Shown in pieces: positions 1 through 14,300 of a stretch of 64,000 bases of DNA. The first letter of the stretch is position 1, and each line of letters starts with the position of its first letter. The translations under genes were made by a program, and so were the position numbers. Source of the DNA: Caenorhabditis remanei (lineage: Eukaryota > Nematoda > Chromadorea > Rhabditida > Rhabditidae); contig NC_071330.1 in NCBI RefSeq assembly GCF_010183535.1, forward strand, positions 7,359,717 through 7,423,716, written 5' to 3'. A model generated the notes under the pieces. The model made no database searches. It saw only the letters and a list, made by a program, of their open reading frames with translations, and was not told the DNA's origin.

Positions 1-387
1 GCTTGTGAATCGATCGACTGCTTTGCACTCATTTCTCGTGCTTCTGAATATTTTCCCAGATTTCGACGACGTCTTCAGAATCCGTTTCGTCGGTTTTGAT
101 TCCCCGCGCGGTCACCCTGTAAAACAGAATCGATTGAAACGGAAAGGTGAATGTGCGGGAGAATTGAATAGAAAGGACGAAGACGAAGAAGAAGGAAAAG
201 GGCTAATTATATTCGAAGAAATCTTCTGGTGGGAATGAATTAGTTGAGGAGTAGAAAAATAAATTAATAAGTATATTTGACTTCGAAAGTATCTTGTTAT
301 TATTGACACCAAATAAAGTTGAAGAAGTAAGTAAAAAGACGAAAAACAAGAAGACGAAGAAGACGATAGAAGAAAGAGAGAAAATTT

Positions 388-432
388 ATGAGCGAAGAAA
401 ATGAGACGAATACTGATGTGGATGAGATGAGG
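388..432 (+). CDS. Possible isolated first coding exon
   Basis: A short ATG-initiated stretch of 15 codons (begins MSEENETNTDVDEM) runs straight into a good splice donor, AG|GTGAGT. It is acidic and hydrophilic and reads like the first exon of a + strand gene. I could not find a convincing second exon downstream, and the flanking DNA is GA-rich, which makes chance acidic reading frames common. Treat it as a weak candidate only. Confidence 0.2.
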
Positions 433-3400
433 TGAGTTTGTGAAGAATATTAAAAAGAAGAAGAAAAATAAGGAGTAATGACGTGGCAGGAGGGGAATAA
501 GCACGTGTCAACTGACAACTTACTCAGAAAGGCGGAGAAATGGAAACTCTCACTTCGGAGACTGAGTAAATATTGCTAAGCGACCGGGAGTGAGATTCAA
601 GAGAAAAAGAGAAAAAATGAAAGTGGTTTCATATAAATTGATTACTAATGAATCACTGAATTCTTTTTTGATAGATTCTAAGATATAACTGGAAAACAAC
701 AGAAAACAAAGGATTAGAGATCTTTGATTCAAATAACTTTGAAATTTTATGTTACAATGTACTTGAATGTTCTTATTGTGATGAATAGAAACAAATAAGA
801 ACATGGATGGGTTTCTCTCATTTAAGAATTTTTTTTCAACCAATTCCAACTTCTGACGTCTTCAGAATACAAAACAGAAGAGCACACCAGATGATTCAAA
901 CTAATACAAACCCGTCTGTCTCAATGTCTGTGTTTTGAACGTTCGTACAATTTCTTCTTGGTTTTTCTTTTCAGAAACTAACTTGTGACTCACAAATTAG
1001 AAAAAAAAGAAGAGAAACTATTTGGTATTGATGATAAAACACTTGACTTTGAGGGTATGTTTCAGTATTTTGTGAAGATAAAAAAACAAGAAGAAAATAG
1101 ATTCGTTGATGTTAAACAAGCGAAGTTCTACTTTCTGTTTTTGAAGTTTTGTTGAGAAAAAAAGAGAAAAAAGAAGAAGAGATACATTGATAAAAAGAAC
1201 AGAAACAAAAGTTTAACAGTATTTGAAAAGAAGACAGAAACCAAGAGAAAACCAAATCTCGTGTACATTTCAAATGTTTGCCCTTCTAAAATATTTTTCT
1301 TTTCCATAAACTTTTCGCAAAGATCGCTGCTGTCGAGGAAGTAATAAAAAAGCTTTTCTCTCTGCCTACTCGAAAACAGAATTCGAGGAAACGAGGTGAT
1401 AATGGGCGGAGCTTGTCCGAAAAGGACACGCTCAAAGATAGAGGACATCGACCAAGTGAACACGAAGAACTTCAGTCTGATGACTCAGGTTACGTGAAAA
1501 AAGGAAATTCTAGATGTTTTAGTTTTAGTTATAGATGTTAGAAGTTAGAGAAGAGAGGAAAAGAGAGATAGAGAGAGAGTTTTGATGACGTGGCGTTTGT
1601 CTGGAAACGGAGACGTTGGTTAGGGCGGAAAGAAGAGGAATGAAGCTGTATGCATGGGCAAAAGCTAGCAGCTAGCAGATAGCAAACTCAGAAATAACAT
1701 GTTGACGAATTTTTGTGAATCATTTGGCGCGAAGAGAGCATTTTTCTGGTTTTCTTATTATTTTCATATTTGGTGTCCGATTTTTTTGAAAAAAAAAGAG
1801 GGAGTACATTGGAGAATAAACTTGACTGAAATTGATGATTGACCTCAAAAAGTGAAAAAAGGTGACGGTTGTGAAGGGAGGAAAGGAACAGTGGACACAG
1901 TGAAAACGGGTTGGCGCCCCCTGGAGAAGACGAGATGCGGGACGAATACTTTGGTTTTGACAACGACGGAAACGACGAAGAAGACGTAGACGTAGAAGAA
2001 GAAGAAGGAGAAGAAGAAGTAGAAGAAGAAGGCGACGACGATGCATGGTGCTACTACGCGTTCTTTGTCGAAATCTGGGCGCTCTCATAGAGGGAAACAC
2101 TTCAAACACTTGAGGTAGAAGTGGCCCGTGGCACAGGTGTATGTGTGATTGAGGATGAGAGGAGGATGAATAAAAAAGAATTGATTAATGAAAAAAAGAT
2201 CGAGATTGGAAGGAAAAGAGAGAAAGGAAGGAGGAGGAAGCAGTACGTGGATTCAGAGAGCATTATTCCAGTTTGAGATCAATGTCGAAGAAATTGCGGA
2301 TGGACTTGCTGAATTTGAGCTGGAGGATTATAGATAAGAAGGTTATTACCGAGAATTCAGAATCCATTCAAAGAAAATAGTATAAAGTTCGAATTCAGCT
2401 AACCGATATCGAACCGTTCTGTTTTACCCAGCATAATATAGCACAAATAAGAGGGATTTGATCCCAAGAGAGTCATAAAATCCATTAATTGTCACGCCCG
2501 ACTTCTCTATTCCTAAACCTCCTACGACGTCGTTGTGATTGGTGTCTGGAGAGCTATGATGCAAGCAAATAGGAGCACGAAATCACGCGAAAGAATCTAG
2601 AAAAAACATAGTGATGTTTAGTTCTGAATATAAACGATCAAGCTTAAAATGGGCGGTTACAGGTGATATCAAAAATTTTGGAAATAGAAGAACTCAGAGA
2701 TTACATTGTTGATCTCTTAAAATGTTTCGGTCCCTCAAATGGTCAATGGGAAAACAAATAGAGGGAACTGATAATAAAAAGAGGAACAGAAAGGAAATTG
2801 TTTGATTAGAGGGGTTATCAGGTTATCATCACACTCTAAGCCACATCGTTCGAGATGGTGGGAACATGGCAATTTGATAATGAACTATGAGAAGAAGAAC
2901 GGAATGATACTATTTGAATGATGAGAAGAAGTGATATGTCTATTTTAAAATGAGATTTCTTGAAAATTTCTGTTATTTTGAGATAAACTGTTATTTATTT
3001 CACTTATTGTGCTCTGTGAAATCTTGAAAACTTAATTCCGGTCTACTAGAGTAAAAACGATTCGCTCGAAATCAGGGGCTTTGCGAAATCTTATTTCTGT
3101 TGCCGTTTTCATTGAAAAGCGTGGTCAGTCATAACTGTACTCCGAATACAGAATCATCCAATAAAATATAAATCTCTCAATAGATTTTGCGACCGCCAGT
3201 CATCATGACGACGACTAATACACGCATACATAAATGTAATAATTCAGTGATTCTTCGGTCGAAAATGAATTCAGAATAATGCTTCTTCTTCTCCTCATTT
3301 GTTCTCTCCGTCTGTTGCCGACTGTGCAATGAAGCGAAGAATGAATCGACTTGTGTTCTCACTTGATTTGGCAGGCAAACCTATTCTCTTCTTTTAGGTC

Positions 3401-6400
3401 AATCAGTTGGATAGATAGGCGTAGAAAAGAGAGAAGAGACTTATAACAATAACAAAAAGAAGTGACAGAATTCGCAAATTTCATTGGAACAATCCGTCCT
3501 TTTCTGATGTTTTGGAGGACGAGAAAACTGAAAAGTGGAAAGAAAAAGAAAGAAAAAGGCGGTAGTTTACTCCCACTGGAACTTGTTTATTAAGAGGGGA
3601 AAAATAATTTTTTTTTTCTTTTCTAATGAGTCAGAGCAAGAAATCTTAAGAAAATATGAGAATGAATTATTCATGAGAACGTAACTTTAGGAAATTTGAG
3701 AGGAATCGACTTGGGCTTTTTCGAGAATGAATTTTACGGAAAGAGGCAGGTGAATAGGGGGAGGAAAAAGAAATTTAATATTTTTCTGAGAAAATATGAG
3801 TTAAAAAACAAATTAAATCTAGATCGTTGAGTGCAACAGCTGATACCTTTTTGATTAATCCGATTGATGAATCACACAGTTTTGAGGTGAGCTCAAAAAC
3901 ATGGGAATTAGGAAAAGATACTTTTGGAATAATGAAAAACTGAATTTCAGAAGAAAAAATTATCTCAGATCTCTCATAAAACTTTACTGAAACGGGAGAA
4001 GAAAAAAAAAGATGAAACTTTTTTGGTCGTGTCCGAAAAGTTTTAGTACTTTTTTCTTCTTTTCAACGGGCCTGGGAACGGGCTTTCATCAATGACAAAG
4101 CAGTTTTTCTTCAATAGAAAATGGAGAAAAAGGGAGGAGATGTTCAATGTTGGATACGAGTTTTCCGAAATAAACTGATGACAAAAAAAAGAAAAAAGGT
4201 CTCCCGGAAATGGTATTTGAGTAGTGCCGAGGAGGCTTTTTGGTGCTCAATGAGCATCTAAATTCATAAATCACTCAAAGTTTCAAGTGGTCTGAATCAT
4301 CAAGAAATGTTCTCTTTTCGGGAAAAAAGTAATAAGATGAAAAGAAGAAGAAGGAAAAAGGAAGAAAAAGAACGATGATGTGTGCATTCTCGGAATAAAA
4401 GTATTTTCTTTTTCTCTTTTTTCTCTTCAATTCTTGAGTCTTGAACAAGAAAAAATGCAAAAACAAGCGATGAGACATCAGCTGATTGTTGGAGGTGAAT
4501 GACACAAAAACACATTCGTTCGTTTCTTTTTTCTTTCAAGCAAGTCACTAGAACCACCCATTTGTGAGGATGAAAAAAGAAGAGAGAAGAAGAGAAAAAG
4601 GAGAAAAAGGAGAGCTCACGTCGGAGAGCCGATCGATAACCAGTCTAGGAAAGAGAGAAAAAGAGAGCATTGCGCACTCTTTTCTTTCCCCGAAGTGCTC
4701 CTAGAGGGAATAGAAAGTGTAGAGAAAGAGAAAGTCTCTTTCCTTCTTTTGATTATCTTTTTTCTTCTCACAAAGTATGGTTTTTGTATCAAAAAGAGTC
4801 CGTGCATTAGGTTACTGTTTGAATGAACACGAGGAAAAACCACTTGGTTTCTTTTCCGCAAGAGAGAGAGAGAGTGTTTGGATAATTGTTTGATTTTCTG
4901 TGCTCTTTTGAAAGGGAACATTTCACACTTTTCGACCGGAAGTAACAGGTATTTCAAGTGGAAACGGACGAGAGGAGGTGAGTGTACTTTGAGAATTCGG
5001 AACAAGACTAGAGAAGTCACTAGACAATTTTCAAGTTCATATTTCGATGTTCAAGGTTGAGTGAGGAATTCGAGGGTCTTACTTATAATTTTTCCAGACA
5101 GTAATTCAGATGATTTGGTAATTTTGAAGAGAACGACGTTTTCCTGATAAAAATGAAGGTTTTTTGGAAGCTGGTAGGTGAGATTCGTGTTTGGAACAAA
5201 TTTTGAAAAACCCAGAAAAATCTGATGCTAATAGTAAGATGGTGTTCTTTTTCGTTTCCAATTTTTTTTCCAATTTTTTTCTCACGAATCGAAGACTGAT
5301 TTTAAGCGTTTAAAAAACCACCGATATGCTTTGGAAATAATCTGAAATAAACAAAAAAAAGAGTTGGTCAAGATTATGAGAATACCGAAAATATTCTCAA
5401 ATCGGTAAGTTCAGTGAAATCAAAAATGACTCTCCGTCGAGAACATATCAAAAGATGAGATCAAGTTGAATTCACACTTCTAAATATTTACCGAATATTC
5501 AATTTTCAAGACAAATAAAAAAATTTGTGTGATGCAAAAAATCAAAGGACAGAGAAAGTGAGAGAGATACAAATAAAAAGTGAAGTGAGATGAGATAATA
5601 TCTCGAATTTCCTGTTCGCCTATTGAAGTGAGCTGTTTTCTTGTTTTTCACTAGCGCCAAAATAATGCATATGAGCGGAAAAAAGATGAGAAAGATCTTT
5701 GCCAAAGCCTCTATTTCTCGGCTCAACCCACGCGTAGGAGCTCATCTTTTGGCGCGATTAGGCAAGTACATCATCAAGAAAAATGACAAGGAAGATACTC
5801 TTTTGTCTTTTTCTTTCTGGTGATGCTCCTTCTTCTTTCTTCCTTCTTCTTCCTCTCCTTCTTGCCACAACGATAACGATTCCACTAATTGCGATGCCAA
5901 CACGAGAAAGCACAACAGCTGCTACTAGCAAACGGAAGCAAGATCTCCAACGACACATTTCGAACGAACGGGAGCACTCGGATGAATTCATCAAAGCATG
6001 AGAGCTCTCTTGGTGTATTCCACATGATTTGTCAATTTAAACATTCCCGAGAGAAGAGAAAATTGCGTCGAAAGTTTAGAGGAAAAAGAGATTAACGAAT
6101 GAATGTAACAAAAGTCATCGAGCAAAAAATATAAGCAATGTTTCGCACTTACAACAGCTGAAAAACTCAATTTGTCACCCAAAATCATGGCGTTTTTTTG
6201 GAAGTACGATGGAGAGATTTTGTGGTTTGTAGTGAAAATATTGTTATCTGGAGACGAGGAAGTAATACGATATAGATCAGTGCTAGACCGAATTATATTC
6301 AACATATATATATTTCAGAAATCACAAAAGTGATACCAAGAATATTCACAGTTGATACGAGAAAACAGATTTACTTCTCAAAGTAACTGGGGAAATTGAA

Positions 6401-8016
6401 GAAGGATAGTAAACGTCATTATCGGCTAGACACACCATTTTGAGAGATTTTGTCTGATTTTTTATCAAATCAAACATTTATTTACAGAATCAAATTTTTT
6501 CTTATGGTATTTCCGATATGTTTCAGATGAAGAATACTATAATTTTCTTTTTTTCTCAAAAACATTACCAAAATTTTCCGAAAACGTTGACAAAGACCAA
6601 ATGGAGCACATACATTATTCGTTTTCTTTTTTCCGAAAGGACCCAACGAATAAAAAGAATAAGACATTCTCTATTGTTCTCCATCGTCCTTTTTCTCTTT
6701 TTTCTAACGATCCTTGGTTCTTTTCATTGAATCCGAAAGCAAAAGAAAAGCAAAGAAAAGAAAAAAGAAATGGCAGAAAGAGGTTCACAAACTACGTTTT
6801 TCTTTCATTTCTTTCCCGGTCTAAATTATTCATTTAACCGAATTTTCATGATGATCGACAAGGGAGAAAACGAAAAAGAGTGTACTAGAAAGTAGCAAAA
6901 GCTTAGTGTATTTAGGACGCAAAATAAAAAAGAGAGAGTTTTCACGGAAAACAAAAAACGGGGCGTCAAAGTGAGTGAGTATCCTCGAAACTGCTGCCCC
7001 TGGTCGCCCCTACCGAGGCATTATAATCGGTCGTTCGGAAATGTGGGACGAGTTGAAAAAGAGGAAATAGTATAAAAAGAAATAGAAACGCAGATGGAAT
7101 ATGCAGCTGACTAGTCTCTTTCTCTTTTTCTCTTTTCTCTCAATGTTATTATTATTATTATAGTCATTATTATAACCAGCAGTAGCCGGAGAAACAGCAC
7201 AGCAGCGATGCAAATCTGATGTGAGAGAAATGAAAAGGAAATGAAAGCGGCGAGAGGATTTGCCAGTGAAAATAAAAATTAATCAAGGTTCAGAAAACGA
7301 AAGGAAAAGAAGGAAAAGAAGAAGAAGGCAAATGATATATGATGCAGTTAGGAAGGAAGCACGATTCCTTTTTCGCTAATTTGATTCCATTACATTCCGG
7401 CAGTGACGTGCAAAAAAATGACTTTCGGCAAATGAACTTTCTTAATTTGAGAAACTTTATTTTTCAGTAAATTACGAAGATACTGTATGATATCGGATAC
7501 TGTTCCAATTTTATCAAGATTTAGATTTTAATGGTGACGGAGAATGAAGAGAGCACAAACTCTAATTTTTATTATTGAATGTTTTGATGTTGTTTGAAAT
7601 ATTCTCAAATCTCTTAAGTCAAGAAAATGCGGTTTCGGACTTCTTTCATAAGATTTTTGAAGTAGACGAAAACGTGTAATTTGTCTGAATTTTTTGTCGA
7701 AATGTTCAACTTCATCTATATTTGGAATTGAGTACCACGCAACGAACACTCATTACTTTTCTGTAAGATACATAGATCCATTTTTACGTCACCGTCCTTG
7801 ATCAGATATAAACGAGGTCATTGTTCTTCCCACTTGCACGGATCCATTTACATGAAATTTTATTAAGTAATAAAATTACTGAATAGTTTTCTAGCGGCAA
7901 GGAAAACAGTTGCATTTTACCAAAATTACGTTTTTAATATAAAAATCAATGACTCTATAACTTGAGGTTTCCTTTCCTATTCCAACATTTTCAATGCACT
8001 TACATCCGTTCAGATA
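433..8016. other. Gene-poor purine-rich region
   Basis: I see no supportable gene here. The + strand is strongly purine-rich (GAAGAA, GAGAGA, AAGAAA runs, e.g. 1975-2035, 4570-4610, 4860-4875). A short TTA/TAT run lies at 7145-7165. Open frames in the stretch are low-complexity (Lys/Glu on +, Phe/Ser/Leu on -). Caenorhabditis introns are pyrimidine-rich on the transcribed strand, so the skew would fit long introns or UTR of a minus-strand gene, but no minus-strand exons stand out. Better-balanced composition occurs at about 5650-6000. Confidence 0.5.
5783..6001 (+). CDS. Weak candidate small secreted peptide ORF
   Basis: A 72-codon frame starts with a long hydrophobic N-terminal stretch (residues about 5-37, Phe/Leu/Ile-rich), followed by a hydrophilic tail with a dibasic KR site (ATSKRKQDLQRHISNE). 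That is the general look of a small secreted or peptide precursor. Base composition here is more balanced than in the flanks. There is no recognisable family motif, no amidation Gly, and no splice or trans-splice support that I can judge, so it may be chance. Confidence 0.15.
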   Translation: MTRKILFCLFLSGDAPSSFFLLLPLLLATTITIPLIAMPTRESTTAATSKRKQDLQRHISNEREHSDEFIKA

Positions 8017-8018
8017 TA

Positions 8019-9079
8019 CAGTAGCGAGCATAAGTGAGCACCCCTAGGTACTTTTATGTGTAACTCAGCTGAATCATGTCCGTTTTGCCTAAACTTTTTT
8101 TTGAAAAGAAGCCAAAATATTCAGCAATACGAATATATGTTTTTTGAAAAAGTTACTGAGTTTTTTGTTTCGAAATGTTGGAAAATGATCAGATAAACAA
8201 ATAATTATGTTGAATTGGCTTCTCAACTCCTGATCATCGTACTAGAGCTCCAGAAGTCACAAGTAGTGCCCTCGGAAAAATCTTCATAACTCATCAAAAA
8301 AGGCTTCAAATTAGCCGAAACATGCACCAAAAGATGTGTCTTGAGTTTTTCTACACACCAACATCAAAAAATTACAGATTAAGAAAAAATAATTTTTCTA
8401 ATTTTTTCACTAAAATGTTTTTTTAATTCCTATTTTTTCTCAATTTCTGGTATTTTCTGACTACAACACGAACAAGGAACACATAGATGTGTTTTATTAT
8501 GTGTGATAAAGCATCGTGCATGCAGTTTTTGAAAGTTATGTTTGTTTTTCATCCAGAAAATACCAGAAATTGAGAAAAAATAGGAATTTAAAAAATTTTT
8601 AGAGAAAAATATTAGAAAAATTATTTTTTCTTAATCTGTAATTTTCTGATGTTGGTTTGTAGAAAAACACAAGACACGTCTTTTGGTGCATGTTTCGGCT
8701 AATTTGAAACCTTTTTTGATGAGTTATGAAGATTTTTCCGAGGGCACTACTTTTGACTTCTGGAGCTCTAGTACGATGATCAGGAGTTGAGAAGCCAATT
8801 CAACATAATTCTTTGTTTATTTGAACATGTTCCATCATTTTGACATCAAAAACTCAACAACTCCAAGAGAAAAATAAAAAGTTTTTTTTCGAATTTTCCA
8901 ATCAAGATCAGGAAAAATCGATTATCGTAAAAATCAGTGATGGAAGTTTTTCAAAAAACATATATTCGTATTGCTGAATATTTTGGCTTCTTTTCAAAAA
9001 AAAGTTTAGGCAAAACGGACATGCTTCAGCTGAGTTACACATAAAAGTACCTAGGGGTGCTCACTTATGCTCGCTACTG
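8019..9079. mobile_element. Fold-back Tc/mariner-like element with TA target site
   Basis: The segment begins CAGTAGCGAGCATAAGTGAG and ends with its reverse complement, flanked by TA on each side (8017-8018, 9080-9081). Inverted similarity runs through nearly the whole 1.06 kb, not only the tips: the block around 8088-8145 pairs with 8945-9015, and 8210-8400 pairs with 8635-8810. The right arm carries extra sequence (about 8820-8940). No transposase frame is present. A TA duplication with long arms fits a non-autonomous Tc1/mariner-class element. Strand assignment is meaningless for a palindrome. Confidence 0.8.
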
Positions 9080-9676
9080 TATGGTTTAAAAAAAATTTAC
9101 AAAAAAAACAACTGAATGCTGACTAATTCTATCATCGGAACAATTTTTAATCTTCGAGAGTTGTGAACTGTAAAAACCACGCTGAAGATAACAACAACGA
9201 TACTGTAATTTTTGTCAGCAACTTACACATTATAAAGGAGAGCTACTGATTTTCCAAATATAGTGAGTTTGAAATAAATTTTATTGAAGTTAGGAAATTT
9301 ATACAAATATTCAAACAAGTTTTCATAATTTCGAAATCGATTCAATCGGCGTTTCCGTTTGTGATACTCGACACCCAAATAACTTCCGTAGATTCAAGGA
9401 GATCTGAAACTGAAATAAAGCGTTGAAAAGATAGTTCGCACTCTGGAAAATCACTTCAAATACGTTCTAAAACATGCGAAATATTTTATTTACATTTAAT
9501 TCGAAAACGGGGAGAATTGGTCACGACGGAGAGACACACAAGTATATATCTAAAATCGAATGGGGGAAGAGATCTGAATATGAGAACAAGGGAAATATAA
9601 AATTCAGGTGCAAATCAATATAGAGGGTAACATCGGAAGGAATATCAGACAAAAAATCAGATTCATGCTTGAAAAA

Positions 9677-11196
9677 TCAATTAAAACTAGCCCGTGGACC
9701 AGTGATTGAAGTGTTATTGATCGATAGATAAGTCTTTTTCGTTTCGTTTTCCACATCAGGCGGGCAGTACAAAACATCACGTAACCTAGAAGACAAGAGG
9801 AGTTTTTGATGCGGAGATTTAAATTCAATTAGTTGGAAAAAGAAGAAACAACTTACCTTCTGCGGAATTTTGTTGAGAAAAGAGTATACAGAAGTGGGTT
9901 GCTGGCGGAGCAAGTCATTGCAAGAGCATTCAAAAGAAGAATGAATTCATATGGTGGATGGATTGAAACATTCAGGATTGCTCTAAAGATATATGTATGT
10001 ATCAAGTGGCAGAATGAAAATAAACTCACTTGGATAGGAACATGACTTGAATTGGAGAGTAACAAATGAAATATACAGCCACACAAGCAATCAACATTTT
10101 CACGACATTTCTTCTGGTACGAAGAGCTTCGGCACCACGAACTGACAGTTTGTTCTCGAGACAAGAACGAGCTGAAAATGCATGTTTTTTGTACGGAACT
10201 GAGACGGATGGGTTTACTTTCACTCTGAAGAGTTGGATCTTTGCACCAGAGACACTTGGCAACTTTCGTGTAAACTCCGATTATTATCAAGCATGGAACA
10301 AAATAGAATAGCAGAAATTCAGTCAGTTTATATCTCTGCCACCAGATTGATTTTCCAGCCGTATTCGAACAGGTTGCTAGAAACAAATAGTTGGTTAGTT
10401 GAAGACTCAAAAAGTGACTTACTTGTTTTCACCGAATGCAAAACGGCATATGGAGATGCGAAGCATGCAACGAAGATCCATGAAGCGCATACCGTAATCA
10501 GAGCATTTCGACGAGAACAAAGATGGCGGGCATGAATTGGAAGAACGATTGCGATGTATCTGAACTCAATTTTCATGTTGTTACCGGAACATTTTGGAAC
10601 GTTTTACACGAGACAGCAATTGGAACAGAAATTCCCAAAAGGAAAGATGGCCCTTGCTTCTCTAATGCATACTTTCTCAATAGCTCTACAATTCTTTCAC
10701 TTCCCTACAGTGTTCCTACGCTGACTCACACAAAGTTCAGTCTTTAGAAATCAAAATTTTGCTCGAACTTTGCACTTTTCACTCCGATCTTTGTCATATT
10801 CTCTTCGTAAAGTGTATTTTAAACTTCTCACCTTTCAATGCAAACAATCATTTGAGTTGAAATGGATGCGAACAAGAAGACACATTCAAGATACCTGCAC
10901 ACTGGACACATAAATGATGGCAATAACCTGAAGTGGTTTTGAGTTTAGAATCAAGAAGAACCAGGAACTAACCAGTCATATGTATCGAAGAAAACTGGAG
11001 AAATCCATTCTGGAATTGTGAAGATTAGATTGGCGAGATCAGCAACTGCCAGGTTGAGCAACAGGATATTCATCACTGACTTTCTCATATTTCTGTCTCC
11101 AGCGATTGCATAAATGACGAATACATTTCCAATGATTCCAACGACCGATAAGATGATGAACAATCCAGCGAATGGGATTGTCGCCACCACCGACAT
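9677..11196 (-). CDS. npr-15: Neuropeptide-type G protein-coupled receptor, NPR-15-like
   Basis: Seven exons (11196-10973, 10927-10832, 10559-10423, 10376-10218, 10171-10030, 9982-9857, 9785-9677) join in frame to 330 codons. Helix 1 carries the GN motif (GIIGNVFVIY) and helix 2 the LAVAD motif. Helix 3 ends ERY in place of DRY, helix 5 is followed by a basic loop, helix 6 contains FICYSP and helix 7 NPLLY (the NPxxY motif). The helix 3 cysteine (FMCPVC) can form the usual disulphide. The fourth intron is only 46 nt. It is a rhodopsin-family peptide receptor of the plasma membrane. The symbol rests on synteny with cyn-9/pdi-1 (C. elegans T27D1.3 as I recall it). The N-terminus before helix 1 is very short, so an upstream exon may be missing. 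The ligand cannot be read from the sequence. Confidence 0.75.
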
Positions 11197-11348
11197 CGTG
11201 TCAACCGGATTACTGTAACATTCTGACTTGATTGAAAATACGAGATCAGAGTCGGGGAAAACGGATGATTGTCAGATCTCAAAAACTGAAAAGGAAGTGC
11301 TTTCAAAGAGTTCAAAATTGTGAAGTTCTTAAAAAACTTATCAACCAA

Positions 11349-14300
11349 ATTAAAAGAAATTAAAGGCCAGACTAACCATGAGTAAACAAACGAGACTTAC
11401 AATGGAATTTTAAGTCTCAAGAAACGAAATTGCCTGAGATCACCGCAATTTTATTATCAATTTATACACTTTTACATGCAAGATTCTTGAAGAAAGCATT
11501 CTTTTTGTATTTTGAGTCGAGTCACGGTTTTATGAAGTTGTAAAATGTCATGTTTTCACGCGTTTTTTGACATCTGGTGTTGAGTTTTACTAGAAGTAAG
11601 AAATCAGAAGCTGATAGAAGAAAACTCTATTGGAAACAATTATATTAAGTAAATAAATGTGATTCTAAACTCTATTTATAACAAAATTATTCGTTCAAGC
11701 TCTGCTCCTTATTCTGCAAAAGCAGTTAAGGCGGAGCTTGTGTTTTGATTTGAATCTTGAACGGAAATGAGATAACCTAGATGATAGATATGTTAAGGAT
11801 ATAGATTTCATTATTTCCAATAGGAATTTTCTGAGCGAACAATCGATCAAAAAGATAAATAGATTCTGAAATACAAAGAGTAATCCTTTGATTTCTTCTT
11901 CAAAGTGTAACTAGACTTAGCATAAAAAGATTAGTATAAATATCGGATGTCATCAGAATAAAACGAGAGTTAACTAAAAAAGCAGAGAGTATGAATGCTC
12001 AGATAGAAACATCTAATTGGGGAGAAAACTCTCATTTCGCGTAGGAGGATCTCGGAGAAGACACGAAGTGGTTCTTGCTGTAGGTGTCAATTGGAAATGA
12101 GCAGAGTTCAAAGAGGAGATTCCTTTGTGATAAATTAGATGGGATCGGAAATAACAAAATGACATCTTTGACCTCAAACAAATGAATAAAAATAGAAGAG
12201 TTTATTGTGGAGAATCAATTAAAACATCACAAGAATATCTTAGATAGAGCCTATTAGTGTGATGCATAAGGCCTAAGATTAGTTCGAAAAAGAAGAGATT
12301 TTCGACGGAAAAAGAGTTGAGAAACATGAATGGGCGGAGTTTGCAAGATGTATGTGTGACTTTGAGACTAAAGAAAAAAGAGATGAGAAGGTATTTTGGA
12401 AAACGAAGAATGCTTTTGAAAGAATCAACTGGGAGAAAACTTCTCAAACTTCTTGTTTTAACTTCTTCACTTTGAATTAGACTGAATTTCTGGTGTAGAA
12501 AATCCGGTGTAGTTTCCAATAATTTCAGACTTTTCAACAAGATCAAACTGTTCAGAGAATGTATTCGAATGGAAAGGATTTCTCAATCAGACTAGACAGA
12601 TTCTTTTCTCTTTCCTCTCACCGTGAGATTTCAGAAATTGAGTTTTCTTTAGAAGATTATATGCTTTAGAGTATACTTTATCCATTTCATAAGAATTTGA
12701 AAACAATTTTATATTTGATCTGAGTAACTGATTCTTGAAAAACGGGAATAAATGAAATATCAGTTTATTGTTGAAAGGTTTCCACATTTTGTGTATTGGA
12801 TTTTTGTTTTATAAGTATTCTCAAAAAAAGCCAAAAGTCGGGTTCTAACGGGGGTCAGTCCAACATCAGAAAACTACAAATTCTGAGTTCTGCAGAGATT
12901 TGAAATCAGTTGAAAGATTCAATTCATGCGTCATTCATTTTTCAATGTTTAGAATTTTTCTCTGCATACAAAATGATTTTTCTCTCTGATTTTTTTTTTC
13001 AAAAAGAATATGAATCTGGAGGCTGAGAATGAATTTTTAATAAGTATTGATATCACAAGAGGAGAAAAAAGAAGTTGATTGTTCTGGAACATTCTCAAAA
13101 CGAGGCTACAATTTCAAATTTTAACAAAACCCGAAAAAACCATGTGCTCAGTCTCTCATCTGCTGAACAAATATTTCTATTGAAAATTATTTTCTAACGA
13201 GGAACAGTGTCTAGTAAAAAAGACGGAAAAGCGTCAAAAATCAAACGAAAATTTATTCGAACACTCTTTCCGTTTTGACCTGAATTAATGAAATAAAAGT
13301 ATAAAAACAAGAAAAAAGAAAAAGGGAAGAAGAAGTTCCAAGAAGTTATTAGAAAAAGAGAGATAGAGAGATCTAACAAAGTGCTTGAAAAGGGAGTCTG
13401 GTTGTTTGAAAGCAAGAAGCAAATCTCAATCTTTTCTGCAAACTACCCGTAAGAAGAAATTGGAAAAAGGAAGATTCTGGACAGGAAACAAGGATTTTTT
13501 CGGTCATGAATGTCACGTATTGACGTGATTCAACGGTTCTGTTTCAATGATAAATTGTGTCACCAGGGAGTCAAAAGTCAGATTTATAGAACTTCCGGAA
13601 AACCGAAATGGAATCATCAGAATACATTTGTTAATTCGTTTGAGTCATAATTTATTAAATATGTTTGTCTTTTGAATTTCAAGTATTTCAATTTTCCAAT
13701 TTCTGAAATTTAAATAACTGGTTTTACTGAATTGCAAAAAGCTGAAAACACGAGAGCCCAGCAAAAATGTACGTGATATTTCATTTCCGACCGTTTGGGG
13801 GGAGAAACTCTTATTAATCTGAAAATCAAACAAAGCTGCCGTTTCGGAAAAATCCCTCCGTTATTCGGTAATAAGAAAAATACAAAAGAATATCACACTA
13901 CATACAGTACTTTTTTGAATAAAATGTTGACTACTTGAAGAATATAGTCTGAAAATAAAAGTGGGAGAAGTAAAGTCTCAACATTGACATTGACAGTTTT
14001 GAACCGAACACCAATTGAACTCTTCTCCCATTTCTTCTTCATCTTCTTCTTCTATTTCATCTGATTTTCGAATGGGTGCAAATGGAAAAAAGAGCAAAAT
14101 ACTGGGTCAGCAGTGGCACAGCACACGGCAATTCACAGTTGCCGTTTTGTTGAAACAGTGTTGAACGATTTATGTAACGAGAGAATTAGAAATGGCTGAG
14201 CAAATAGAAAACTGACTCACAACTGGCTGACACAGTCTCAAAAGTACTGTAAAATTGGTGACTACTGATCGAAAAGCATACGGTAGATGCATGTTTAGTT

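Noticed and set aside
1935..2090. Acidic 51-codon frame starting MRDEYFGFDNDGND
   Set aside because: It is mostly a GAA/GAC microsatellite; no splice sites around it suggest a real exon.
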